Below are positions 37,004 through 45,282 of a stretch of 64,000 bases of DNA, piece after piece. The first letter of the stretch is position 1, and every line of letters starts with the position of its first letter. Location: positions 496,001 to 560,000 of the forward strand of contig NZ_CP076135.1 of assembly GCF_018736105.1 (NCBI RefSeq). Reading direction: 5' to 3'. Source of the stretch: Bradyrhizobium sediminis. Lineage in GTDB: Bacteria; Pseudomonadota; Alphaproteobacteria; Rhizobiales; Xanthobacteraceae. A model generated the notes under the pieces. It was not told the DNA's origin, made no database searches, and saw only the letters and a program-made list of their open reading frames with translations. The translations under genes and the position numbers were made by a program.

Positions 37004-38701
37004 GTGTCGCGCCAATATTTGAGTTGGTCGATTGCGCAACTTGAAGAGGAGTTTGAACGCGCCCAGGACAGCGGCGACAGAGCAGCAGTTGAAAAAGTCG
37101 TCAGCGAACTCGGCTTCCGCACCACTCCGAAGGCCCGATCGCTTCTTCAGGCAGCAGAGAGATTTCTAGGCACTGCGGAGCGGCCGCGCAGTGAGCAACG
37201 GGGCGCGGCAAAACCGCCGCCTACCGCAAAGACGGGGCCGACGCAAAAGCCGCCACCCAACGCGAAGGGTAAGCCGTCGCGAAAGCCGACAGCAGAGCAG
37301 CAGCAAGCCATCGATCAGTTTCAGCGCGGCGGCTCCGTGAAGATCAACGCCTATGCCGGCACCGGCAAGACCTCAACGCTCGAATTCCTGGCGCAGAGCA
37401 CATCCAGGCGCGGTCAATACATCGCGTTTAACCGCGACATTGTCCGCGATGCCAAAGAGAAATTTCCCAATACGGTGAACTGTTCGACCAGCCACGGACT
37501 CGCTTTCAAGGCGACGCCGTGGGCCTATCGAAACAACTCCGATAAGATGACCAAGAGGATAAACGCAAATCAGCTTGCCGAGATGCTGAACTTGAGGCGG
37601 TGGGACATCGATAGGCGGCACGTACTGCAACCACGGTCGCAGGGATATCTTATCCTCGATACCCTGCGCCGCTATATGCAGAGCGCCGACGCCGAACTGG
37701 CGGCGCATCACGTTCCCCGTCATGGATCGCTGCTTGCCGCTCCCGACGCCACTATGCGGGCTGTGACAGAGTTCGCCCTGCACGGTGCTAAGCACGTCTG
37801 GGGTCGTATGAGGAGCGAGGCCGACACCATGCCGCTCGGTCACGATGGCTACCTGAAACTATGGGCTCTCACCAATCCCGCGATTGCCGCCGACTTCATT
37901 CTCCTTGACGAGGCGCAGGATACAAATCCGGTTGTGCTCGATGTTCTGCGGAAGCAGCCAGCCCAAATGATCTATGTGGGGGACAAGTACCAGCAAATCT
38001 ATGAGTGGCGCGGCGCGGTAAATGCGATGGAAAAAATCGAGACCCAGGGCGAGACCTACCTCACCACCTCGTTTCGCTTTGGTCCTGCCATAGCGGAATG
38101 GGCCTCGAAGCTCTTGGTCTTTCTCGGCGAAAAGCGTCCGCTCAGGGGAAATGTAGCGGTCAAGAGCCGGGTTGGAAGCGTTGAGCCGCGAACCATACTG
38201 GCGCGCACCAACGCCTCCACCATTGCCGCAATCATCGAATGCCTGGATGAAGGCAAGAAGCCTCATCTTGTCGGCGGTACCGATGAGTTGATGGAAATGC
38301 TGCGCGGCGTGCAGGACCTGAAGGAGGGCAAACAGAGCACGGTCCCGGACTTCTTCGGCTTCGACAAGTGGGAGCAAGTCGTCGAATTTGCCAAAAGCGG
38401 TGAGGGGGATCACCTGCTGTCATTTGTGAACCTGGTCGAGGGTCGTGGAGAGCGTCAATTGATATGGGCTCTCAATCGCACCGTCGACGAAGAGCGAAGT
38501 GACCTGACTATTTCGACCGCTCACAAAGCAAAGGGTCGCGAATGGAGCACGGTCCGGCTTACGGATGATTTTCTGCGCAGCCAACCGGGAAAGCCAACCA
38601 GTGGCCCCGATCCGGCCGAGGTGCGACTTTTCTACGTCGCCCTGACTCGCGCAAAGGAAGCCGTCGAGGTTCCGCAGAACGTTCTGTCGCTGATCCGATG
38701 A
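37004..38701 (+). CDS. UvrD/PcrA-like superfamily 1 helicase
   Basis: 565 residues, shorter than UvrD. Walker A is INAYAGTGKTSTLEF, Walker B is FILLDEAQDTNPV, and later motifs appear as QIYEWRGAVNAM, TSFRFGPAIAEW and FYVALTRAKEAVEV. The first 95 residues are a helical then Pro/Lys-rich extension. GTG 37004 follows GCAGGGGGAG. An ATGA overlap couples it to the ParB-like gene. Helicases of this compact form accompany nucleases in antiphage systems, but none is adjacent here. Confidence 0.85.
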   Translation: MSRQYLSWSIAQLEEEFERAQDSGDRAAVEKVVSELGFRTTPKARSLLQAAERFLGTAERPRSEQRGAAKPPPTAKTGPTQKPPPNAKGKPSRKPTAEQQQAIDQFQRGGSVKINAYAGTGKTSTLEFLAQSTSRRGQYIAFNRDIVRDAKEKFPNTVNCSTSHGLAFKATPWAYRNNSDKMTKRINANQLAEMLNLRRWDIDRRHVLQPRSQGYLILDTLRRYMQSADAELAAHHVPRHGSLLAAPDATMRAVTEFALHGAKHVWGRMRSEADTMPLGHDGYLKLWALTNPAIAADFILLDEAQDTNPVVLDVLRKQPAQMIYVGDKYQQIYEWRGAVNAMEKIETQGETYLTTSFRFGPAIAEWASKLLVFLGEKRPLRGNVAVKSRVGSVEPRTILARTNASTIAAIIECLDEGKKPHLVGGTDELMEMLRGVQDLKEGKQSTVPDFFGFDKWEQVVEFAKSGEGDHLLSFVNLVEGRGERQLIWALNRTVDEERSDLTISTAHKAKGREWSTVRLTDDFLRSQPGKPTSGPDPAEVRLFYVALTRAKEAVEVPQNVLSLIR

Positions 38702-39150
38702 TTGCGCCCTCGCTTCAGCCGCGCATTGGCCCCAAAGAAGATGAAGAATTACAAAGGCAGATTGTCGATAACAAGGGAATTTTTGAACCGCTGCTTGTTG
38801 AGCCTCTTTCCGATCAAGATGGATGCTTTCGCATTATCGACGGTGAGCACCGATGGGCCAATTACAAGGTACTTGTAGAAGGCAAAAGTGAATTCCGTCA
38901 AATACCCATCGAAGTAACGGATCGATTGCTTGGCGACGAAGATCGTTTGCGTGTCTGGATTTATATTCGCCGTCAGCGCAAGGAATGGGATGCGCAAGAA
39001 AAGGAAATGGTTGCATATCGACTGATAGAGCTTGTCGGCCGAGCGAGCGCTGCAAACATGCTTGGCATTTCATTTCGTAAGTTAGATATCCGCCTTGATT
39101 GCAGACGAAGTCAGTCAAGCCTTGAAAAGCTTTGGCCGCAAATGGATTAA
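38698..39150 (+). CDS. ParB/Srx-like domain protein, possibly truncated
   Basis: 150 residues. The N-terminal part has the ParB-like pattern LQPRIGPKEDEELQRQI, PLLVEPLSDQDGCFRIIDGEHRWANYKVL, with the GEHRW box. A central helix region (WDAQEKEMVAYRLIELVGRASAANMLGISFRKLDI) resembles the helix-turn-helix that follows in ParB. It overlaps the helicase stop by four bases. The final codons (SLEKLWPQMD) fall in the leader of boundary repeat 4 and match the truncated frame at boundary 3, so its true C-terminus may be missing. Confidence 0.75.
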   Translation: MIAPSLQPRIGPKEDEELQRQIVDNKGIFEPLLVEPLSDQDGCFRIIDGEHRWANYKVLVEGKSEFRQIPIEVTDRLLGDEDRLRVWIYIRRQRKEWDAQEKEMVAYRLIELVGRASAANMLGISFRKLDIRLDCRRSQSSLEKLWPQMD

Positions 39151-39190
39151 GTTGTTCAACTGATAAGGAAATTACACGAAGCTTATCAGT
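39124..39190. repeat. module-boundary repeat, family 1, copy 4 (best conserved)
   Basis: The core 39159-39190 has perfect 9-bp arms ACTGATAAG and CTTATCAGT separated by 14 bp (GAAATTACACGAAG). The leader GAAAAGCTTTGGCCGCAAATGGA matches copy 3. Family-2 motif A follows 11 bp later, so two recombination-like sites lie side by side. Confidence 0.75.
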
Positions 39191-39201
39191 CAGCCGCTAT
39201 G

Positions 39202-39225
39202 TTCCATAACGTTCGATTGGCGAAT
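39202..39225. repeat. family-2 dif-like motif, copy A
   Basis: TTCCATAAC-GTTCG-ATTGGCGAAT. One of five copies with the same 9-5-10 spacing. On the other strand it reads ATTCGCCAAT-CGAAC-GTTATGGAA, similar in layout to Xer core sites. Confidence 0.65.
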
Positions 39226-39272
39226 GTCGGCCGTCGATGGAGCGAACGACGATGCGAGCCGCGCTTGCAAGG

Positions 39273-40391
39273 TTAGGGCTGTGTAGAGAGCAATGCCACG
39301 AGGTCTTTGCGCTTGCTAGCGAACTTGGCGAGAGGTTCGCCTTGTTCGGATTGGGGCAACCAGTCCATGAAGCGTTGCACGTTGTGCCGTGTGGCGCCTT
39401 CGTCCTTGCAATTAGCAAGTAGCACGATCTGGATGGCCTGCACCGGATCCAGCACGTAGACCCCGAAGGGCGCCGCGACGACGGTCGCGTCGGGAAATCC
39501 CAGCATGCGCTGTGCTTGCGTTCCAGTCACCCCCTTGTGGCACGCGATTAGATGAACTGGACCACCGTCCAACCGCGCGACCCTGGCGGCGGCGGTGTCG
39601 TCTCGCAGGTGGGGTTGGCCAACCATTTCGCGTGCGGTCGCAACAGACATAGAATCCGGCACCGCGCCGACCCTGAAGAGGATCCTCTTCTTCTCGATCG
39701 TGACGATGCAGAAGTTACCGTCCTTGATGGGGTTCGTTGAACCCAACGCAGCGCCCGCAGCGGCCACCATCGCGGCGCTTCGCTGAGGGTAAGGCATCCT
39801 ATTCCAGTCAAGCGCTGGTCCCAGATATCCCTTGCCGCGGTTGGCGTCGGCCACGCCCTGCTGTACGAGTTTTACCGTTGCGCTCACGATCCGCGAGCGA
39901 ATGGCCTCCTCCAGCGAAGGCACGTCCGTAGCCGACGAGCCGAACCTATTCTCCCGTTCGAGGCGTTTTTGGAAATTGACGTCGGCGGGCTTTTTCGGGG
40001 CGCTGGGGGCTCGCCGTTCAAAGATGTCGATGAGAAAGACCTTGGCCGGAGCGCGCGCGTAGGCCGTCAAGAACTCGGCGTGACAGATTCCGATCGAGGC
40101 GTTCTCGCCGGTTCCCGTCCAACCCGCGTTTCCGTTGAAGAGAACGACGAAAATGTCGCATTCGCGGGCTTGTCGCATGCACTCGTCCCAAGCATCGAGC
40201 TCTGCGCTTTCGGCGGCATCTTCGTTAATCCACACCTCAAACGGCCGGCTGCCCAGCACGGTGGTGCCTTCAATCTCCTTCTTTATCTTGGTACGTAGAT
40301 CGCTCAGCCTTACTTGCGACTTGGAGGAGAGCGGGAACATGTCGTTGCACCGGCTCGATATCATTATCTTGATCTTGGAGGATTTACCCAT
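39273..40391 (-). CDS. DUF4062-like TIR-superfamily protein
   Basis: 372 residues. The start KIKIMISSRCNDMFPLS and PFEVWINEDAAESAELDAWDECMRQARECDIFVVLFNGNAGWT fit the DUF4062 fold, a TIR relative that usually begins VFVSST; the Glu in SIGICHAEFLTA is at the TIR catalytic position. Residues 170-372 are an alpha/beta region of unknown type. The next upstream gene on the strand is the DUF4365/HNH nuclease-like gene (173 bp away), so the two may form a sensor-effector pair. Its first codons were read from ATG 40391. Confidence 0.72.
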   Translation of the reverse strand: MGKSSKIKIMISSRCNDMFPLSSKSQVRLSDLRTKIKKEIEGTTVLGSRPFEVWINEDAAESAELDAWDECMRQARECDIFVVLFNGNAGWTGTGENASIGICHAEFLTAYARAPAKVFLIDIFERRAPSAPKKPADVNFQKRLERENRFGSSATDVPSLEEAIRSRIVSATVKLVQQGVADANRGKGYLGPALDWNRMPYPQRSAAMVAAAGAALGSTNPIKDGNFCIVTIEKKRILFRVGAVPDSMSVATAREMVGQPHLRDDTAAARVARLDGGPVHLIACHKGVTGTQAQRMLGFPDATVVAAPFGVYVLDPVQAIQIVLLANCKDEGATRHNVQRFMDWLPQSEQGEPLAKFASKRKDLVALLSTQP

Positions 40392-40563
40392 TTATCGCGG
40401 TTTCCGTGTTCCTTTCACAAGGTCGCGATCGTGCTCGGGGTGGTTGTGGTTGTCAATGCGTTCGCGAAGCCGGATCTTGAAGCCAGATCGTGTTGCCATG
40501 TTGGCAGGCGGCCACAATCTGCCGGAAGCGGCAATGGGCACGCTTGCGCGAGGTATGTGTGCT

Positions 40564-41646
40564 CTATTCTAACTGCGATCCAATACCTTCGGGCCCTGGT
40601 ATCAAATCCATGCGCAGATATTCGATACAACGTACTTTATAAGCTTCCACGTCCTCTTGCATCATAGACAAGCCTTGATCTTGCAATTCTCTAATGACTC
40701 TCCAAAATAAGATCGGTTCTGGCGGGTCGGATTTTTCGAACGCGGCCTTTTCGCCACGGACCATTGCTTCAAGAATGTTCCGTGCACCGATGTTTTCTTC
40801 CCTGGATGGAAAAATTCCTAACCGGAACCTTCTCGGCTCTATTGGGCGAAGACCAATGTTTGAATTTCTGTTGTCAAGAGTGACGCCGTTCTTATGAAAC
40901 ACCTCAAAGCCGACAGGTATAGGCCCATTATGGAGCACCCAAATTTCGTGCTCCATTCTTATTTGATTGCCAAATTCGTCCACTCTGTAGGCATGCACCC
41001 CGCTAATTTTGGAGGAGTCTGACCGATCTTCGTATTGACCAATTATCACCTCACCGAACTCTTTGCTGGCGAAGAGCCGCTCGGCCTCCTTTACACTTTT
41101 GGCAAACGCAATCATCTGAGTGTGAATCTGTGCAACGCGTTCCTTGGTTAGTTCTTCGACGAACGAGAGGGACAGATATTTCTTGTACGATGGCATCGCC
41201 CCGTAATCTTGGAGGGCCTCAAAGACATCCAGCGCCGAGCGGTAATAAAATCGACCAGCGGACGCCGCGTATAAAGCAAAAAACGAAGAGTGCGAATTTG
41301 TCAGATAGCGTATATTGCTTGCTTTTACATTGATCCGGTACCCTCCACTGGGTGCTGGGCGTTGGTCGGTCGCCTTGAGTTGCACAAAGCAGCGGATGTT
41401 TGTTGGACTTTTGCCGTTGTCAATCAGTGCCTCAATAGAAAGGTCGACTCCATAGTCGGGAGCAGGCTCATCTCGAACGAGAAACAGCGGCTCCCGAAAA
41501 AGAGATCGAAATCTCTCTCTCGACAGCGATTCAAGCTTATGTGCCGAGTGTCTTTGTGGGAGCTGGGGTTGAGCTCGCATTGCGACCACAAAATCTTTAC
41601 TCGAAAGGCGGCCTTCGAGTATGGGGTGGGTGCCAGCCAAGGCCAT
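40564..41646 (-). CDS. DUF4365 nuclease-like protein with HNH-like segment
   Basis: 360 residues. The DUF4365 domain (about 40-190) has the PD-(D/E)xK-like pattern APDYGVDLSIEALI and RCFVQLKAT. Around residues 245-265 VGFEVFHKNGVTLDNRNSNIGLRP resembles the H-N-N core of HNH nucleases (HKNGxxLDNRxxNL). Two nuclease-like units in one chain are unusual. It lies between family-2 motifs A and B with the DUF4062 gene, and so travels with it. A DNA-cutting defence role is likely but unproven. Confidence 0.75.
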   Translation of the reverse strand: MALAGTHPILEGRLSSKDFVVAMRAQPQLPQRHSAHKLESLSRERFRSLFREPLFLVRDEPAPDYGVDLSIEALIDNGKSPTNIRCFVQLKATDQRPAPSGGYRINVKASNIRYLTNSHSSFFALYAASAGRFYYRSALDVFEALQDYGAMPSYKKYLSLSFVEELTKERVAQIHTQMIAFAKSVKEAERLFASKEFGEVIIGQYEDRSDSSKISGVHAYRVDEFGNQIRMEHEIWVLHNGPIPVGFEVFHKNGVTLDNRNSNIGLRPIEPRRFRLGIFPSREENIGARNILEAMVRGEKAAFEKSDPPEPILFWRVIRELQDQGLSMMQEDVEAYKVRCIEYLRMDLIPGPEGIGSQLE

Positions 41647-41776
41647 TACTGACTAGATACGAACAAATTACACGAATCGATTCCACGCAACAGAAATCAG
41701 GGCTTAATTAGGACTCGCCTCGGATTAAATGCCGAGTTCGGAGCCGTTCGCTTTTGGTGATAACCCGACGCCGAAA

Positions 41777-41800
41777 TTCCATAACAATGGATCGGCGAAT
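41777..41800. repeat. family-2 dif-like motif, copy B
   Basis: TTCCATAAC-AATGG-ATCGGCGAAT, same spacing as copy A. Upstream at 41666-41677 the 12-mer AAATTACACGAA is shared with the core of family-1 copy 4. Confidence 0.65.
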
Positions 41801-41817
41801 CCGGCCCTGATATTCGG

Positions 41818-42243
41818 CTACTGCCGAACCCGCAGCTTGGAGCGCTGTCTTTCCCACTCCGCCGGCAGAGGCTTGAGCAGATCATCGAGCTGAAGCGTGC
41901 TGGGTTGGCGTCCGCTCAGGATCGCCTCGGTGATATCGGGCGCGATCAAGGTCAGCCGCAGGATCCGGCTCAGATAGGAATCGTTGACCTTTTCCGCCTT
42001 GGCCAGTTCTGCGGAGGATGCGTACTCGCCGCTTTCGAGCATTTGCCGCCAGCGATGCGCGCGAACGACGGCCTTAACCAGGGCGCTGTCGAGGCGCGGC
42101 GCGGGGGACCACGGCGCCGTTCCCGCAGGTGACAGGATCTGCTTGCGGCCACCGCGCTGGATAAAGTTTACGGCGATGCTCACCGTCGCCGTGAGACCGT
42201 CCTTGCTGATTTTGGCCTTACTTGCCTGGGCGTGGGTTGTCAT
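41818..42243 (-). CDS. recombinase-cassette protein with HTH-like region
   Basis: 141 residues. A segment EYASSAELAKAEKVNDSYLSRILRLTLIAPDITEAILSG looks like a ParB/KorB-type helix-turn-helix, as found beside alphaproteobacterial serine recombinases. ATGA overlap with the recombinase stop (42240-42243) makes it the last gene of the cassette. It may help the recombinase bind or control direction. Confidence 0.75.
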   Translation of the reverse strand: MTTHAQASKAKISKDGLTATVSIAVNFIQRGGRKQILSPAGTAPWSPAPRLDSALVKAVVRAHRWRQMLESGEYASSAELAKAEKVNDSYLSRILRLTLIAPDITEAILSGRQPSTLQLDDLLKPLPAEWERQRSKLRVRQ

Positions 42244-43601
42244 GCGGCATCCTGCCGGTTGATGGAATTGCCAGTCAACTCGCCAAGTAGCGAAGTCACT
42301 CCAGCGATCCGGAGATTGAGATCAACGCGATCAGCGCGGACATCAACTCGCTCGACGAGCAGTTCGATGATGCGGGATTGCTCGGTTGGGAAGAGTTCGT
42401 TCCAAAGCGGATCGAATTCCAGCAACGAACTGCGGACGTCAGACTCGGTCAAGCCCTTGATGGATTTGCGGGCAATGCGCCAAGTTTGGACGATGACCTC
42501 GGGGGAGAGAAGCAGACCACGGACCTGGTCGATCACGATCCTCTCGATCTCGGCAGCTGGAACACGGGCAACGGGACAGCCGTCTGACCCCTGCTTCAGG
42601 ACCGTCTGGCTGAGATAGTAGCGATACAGCCTGCCGTTCTTCCGTGTGTGTGTCGGCGACATGACGATCCCGGTCGGGCCAAAGATGAGTCCCTTCAACA
42701 AGGAAGGTGTTTGTGCCCGCGTGGCAGCCGCCCGTTTGCGGGGGCTTTCCTGGAGCCGGGCCTGGATTTTGTCCCAGAGCTTCCGATCGATGATGCCGAC
42801 GTGCTCGCCTGGGTAAGAGACGCCCTTGTGCACGGCCACGCCGATATAAACGGGATTGTTGAGCATCTTGTAGAGTATGCCCTTGTCGATCGGCTTGCCG
42901 TATTTGTTGCGGATGTCTTCCGCGATCAACTGCCGCGCCAGCGTGGTGGCGGAACCGATCTTGAGGAAGCGCTGAAAGATCGAGCGGACGAGCCTGGCAT
43001 CAGCCTCATTGACAACCAGCTTGCGATCCCTGACCTCGTAGCCGAGCGGTGCCCAGCCGCCCATCCACATACCCCGCTTGCGTGACGCCGCGAACTTATC
43101 GCGGATGCGCTCGCCAATCACCTCACGTTCGAACTGGGCAAAGGACAGCAGGATGTTCAGCGTCAATCGGCCCATGGACGTCGTGGTGTTGAAGGACTGT
43201 GTTACCGAAACAAACGTGACTTTGTGTTGATCGAAAAGTTCGACCAACCGGGAAAAGTCCATCAGCGACCGGGACAGACGGTCGATCTTGTAGACCACGA
43301 CGACGTCCACCTTGCCGACCTCTATATCGGCGCGCAGCCGCTTCAGTGCGGGACGCTCCAGGGTGCCACCCGAGAAGCCACCATCGTCGTATCGATCGGG
43401 TGCAAGAAGCCAACCTTCGGCGCGCTGGCTGGTGACGTAGGCCTCGCAGGCTTCCCGCTGGGCGTCGAGGGAGTTGAACTCCATCTCAAGCCCTTCCTCG
43501 GTCGACTTGCGGGTATAGACGGCGCAGCGAAGTTTTCGCACTGACGGCTGGTGCGACGGAGAGTGAGCACCGGCACCCTTTGCTCGCTGCGTGTGCATCA
43601 T
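42240..43601 (-). CDS. large serine recombinase
   Basis: 453 residues. The resolvase domain starts RCAVYTRKSTEEGLEMEFNSLDAQREACEAYV, with the nucleophile Ser in YTRKSTEEG. The pattern VYKIDRLSRSLMDFSRLVELFDQHKVTFVSVTQ and the recombinase domain GMWMGGWAPLGYEVRDRKLVV follow, then a helical C-terminus without an obvious zinc ribbon. I start at ATG 43601, which overlaps the DUF2924 stop by four bases. It could have moved the cassette or a larger element; no matching att pair for a serine enzyme was identified. Confidence 0.93.
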   Translation of the reverse strand: MMHTQRAKGAGAHSPSHQPSVRKLRCAVYTRKSTEEGLEMEFNSLDAQREACEAYVTSQRAEGWLLAPDRYDDGGFSGGTLERPALKRLRADIEVGKVDVVVVYKIDRLSRSLMDFSRLVELFDQHKVTFVSVTQSFNTTTSMGRLTLNILLSFAQFEREVIGERIRDKFAASRKRGMWMGGWAPLGYEVRDRKLVVNEADARLVRSIFQRFLKIGSATTLARQLIAEDIRNKYGKPIDKGILYKMLNNPVYIGVAVHKGVSYPGEHVGIIDRKLWDKIQARLQESPRKRAAATRAQTPSLLKGLIFGPTGIVMSPTHTRKNGRLYRYYLSQTVLKQGSDGCPVARVPAAEIERIVIDQVRGLLLSPEVIVQTWRIARKSIKGLTESDVRSSLLEFDPLWNELFPTEQSRIIELLVERVDVRADRVDLNLRIAGVTSLLGELTGNSINRQDAA

Positions 43602-44044
43602 GGCGCACCCCGCGAGTTCTTCAGTCCGAAGAATACCCAGCCGTTCCAACGTACACCCGTGATCTCACGGGCGATGGCGGAGAGCGATTTGTATGGCCGC
43701 CCCTGATATTCAAAATCGTCGCTGCGCACGGTGACGCGGTGCTCGACCCCCTGCCATTCCCGAATCAACCGGGTTCCAGCTATCGGCAGGCGCGGACCGT
43801 GGGGCTTGGGCTTGGCGCCTGGCTTGCCGTCATACTGCTTGCCCAGAACCCGCAGCCGTTCGACGGTCTCCTTTTTTAAGCCACCGTGGGCCAATTCCTG
43901 AATACGGTAAGCCAGCCGGCTCTCCAGGAAGCGCCTATTGTAGGGCGGCGGCTCCGTGTCGAACAATGCGCGCCATTTGGCCTTCAGGGCGGGTGCCGGC
44001 GCGCCCTTTAGGGCGGCCAATTGGGCCAAAACACTATCCGTCAT
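43598..44044 (-). CDS. DUF2924 protein
   Basis: 148 residues. The family pattern is clear: LFDTEPPPYNRRFLESRLAYRIQELAHGGL and PIAGTRLIREWQGVEHRVTVRSDDFEYQGRPYKSLSAIAREITG. DUF2924 proteins almost always precede this class of serine recombinase in Rhizobiales and phages. The second half resembles a small DNA-binding module. It is joined to its neighbours by ATGA overlaps at both ends. Confidence 0.9.
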   Translation of the reverse strand: MTDSVLAQLAALKGAPAPALKAKWRALFDTEPPPYNRRFLESRLAYRIQELAHGGLKKETVERLRVLGKQYDGKPGAKPKPHGPRLPIAGTRLIREWQGVEHRVTVRSDDFEYQGRPYKSLSAIAREITGVRWNGWVFFGLKNSRGAP

Positions 44045-44250
44045 GGAGAATTCTCCGCAGAGCAGGGTGGCCCATCACCGCTCTGGTCGACCGTGAAGTG
44101 AAGCGAACTTTCTCCGAATTCGGCCGGTTTTCGACTGGACTTACAGGCTTCCAGACGCATAAAGCCGGCGGCCAGAATCTCGGCGATTTCGCTCAGCCGA
44201 TCAGCGGCTTCCTCCTGATAACTTGGCTCTGTGCCCGGGTGCTCGCTCAT
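44041..44250 (-). CDS. small cassette protein of unknown function
   Basis: 69 residues, acidic N-terminal helix (YQEEAADRLSEIAEILAAGFMRL) with a polar tail. Four-base overlaps with the HTH gene upstream and the DUF2924 gene downstream support that it is translated. It belongs to the recombinase cassette. No family recognised. Confidence 0.7.
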   Translation of the reverse strand: MSEHPGTEPSYQEEAADRLSEIAEILAAGFMRLEACKSSRKPAEFGESSLHFTVDQSGDGPPCSAENSP

Positions 44251-44447
44251 ATTGAGCCTGAGTGACCGTCACATGCGGCAAGCCAAGCGTCGATTTCATG
44301 CTGGAAGTAATAGATCAATCGTGGCCCGCACCGATGAAAGGGTGGGCCGATGCCGGACATGCGCCACTTGGCCAATGTCGAGCGGCTGACGCGGAGGTAT
44401 TTGGCGGCTTCGAGTGCCCGCAGCCGGGGACGTTGCTCGGAAGACAT
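44247..44447 (-). CDS. AlpA/excisionase-like HTH protein
   Basis: 66 residues. The MerR-like HTH ALEAAKYLRVSRSTLAKWRMSGIGPPFHRCGPRLIYY followed by HEIDAWLAA is the pattern of AlpA and phage excisionase proteins. AAGGAGAA precedes ATG 44447. It is the first gene of the five-gene recombinase cassette and probably sets the direction of recombination or controls transcription. Confidence 0.88.
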   Translation of the reverse strand: MSSEQRPRLRALEAAKYLRVSRSTLAKWRMSGIGPPFHRCGPRLIYYFQHEIDAWLAACDGHSGSI

Positions 44448-44504
44448 ACTTGTTCTCCTTGGCAATCAAGATTCGCCGGTGCCAAGGAGAATGACTGGGG
44501 CCAA

Positions 44505-45128
44505 CTAGAGCGTCAGGTTATACAACGGCGTGCATTTTGTAGACCAGCCCCAACGGCTGGGATGCTCAAGCCCAACGCTTTCGAGAAATTCGGGCTGGAA
44601 CAAGAAGTATCGCAACGGGTTGCTCGCGTGCTCAACGCGACAATAGCTCGCCTTCATCGCATCCGGCCCTCCAAAGGCGGGAGTGCCTCTCAGGAACATG
44701 GAAGCGCATTCGTACGCCCGAAGCCAATCGTGCCCGTACCACCTGAGCAGCTTGTTATAGTCTTTTATGTAAGGGCAACGGTTCGAATTTGTCTCAAGAA
44801 TCGCAAGGCTTTCGGGGCAATCTTTCTGCTTATCACGTGTGGATCTGACCGTATCCCAGCGCATGTAATCAATCATATCCTGGCGATAGCGCTCTATTGG
44901 TCCAGACGAACGACCACGCTTCTTGGGGCGGTTTGAATTGAGGTGTTCGCAATAGCCACGAGCAGCCAAACCGGTTAGCCATTCTGGAACGTCAGCCTTG
45001 TACGTAGCGCAAAAATGCAGTGCGGCCGCCGGCGCCAACTCACTCCCGGATGCGGCGACCCTCCGCAATACCTTGAGCTCGCGTTGATTGAGATAATCGA
45101 TTGGTCGGAATGGCCGAAGTCTGTCCAT
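44505..45128 (-). CDS. hypothetical protein
   Basis: 207 residues from ATG 45128. Composition is ordinary for a soluble protein: a helical start (YLNQRELKVLRRVAASGSEL), a basic KKRGRSSGPIERYRQDMIDYM and an aromatic C-terminus. The N-terminal 60 residues could be a winged helix. No family recognised. It lies upstream of the recombinase cassette on the same strand, separated by 57 bp. Confidence 0.55.
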   Translation of the reverse strand: MDRLRPFRPIDYLNQRELKVLRRVAASGSELAPAAALHFCATYKADVPEWLTGLAARGYCEHLNSNRPKKRGRSSGPIERYRQDMIDYMRWDTVRSTRDKQKDCPESLAILETNSNRCPYIKDYNKLLRWYGHDWLRAYECASMFLRGTPAFGGPDAMKASYCRVEHASNPLRYFLFQPEFLESVGLEHPSRWGWSTKCTPLYNLTL

Positions 45129-45282
45129 GGCACGCAGCTCGTAGCTCTGATTCGTTCATCCAAGGTAATCGTGTCAGACTCAGCATAAAATAGCGCTATT
45201 CAACCAAAAGGAACGATCTTCACAATTTCGGATTGCCGTCCTTTGTCGTTTGATCTTGCCAACGACGAATCGGATCGAAGCA

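Noticed and set aside
42240..43601. Using the serine recombinase as the enzyme for the ACTGATAAG and TTCCATAAC sites
   Set aside because: Large serine recombinases use short 2-bp crossovers in sites without this symmetric 13-6-13 or 9-5-10 design; a tyrosine enzyme fits better, and none is encoded here.
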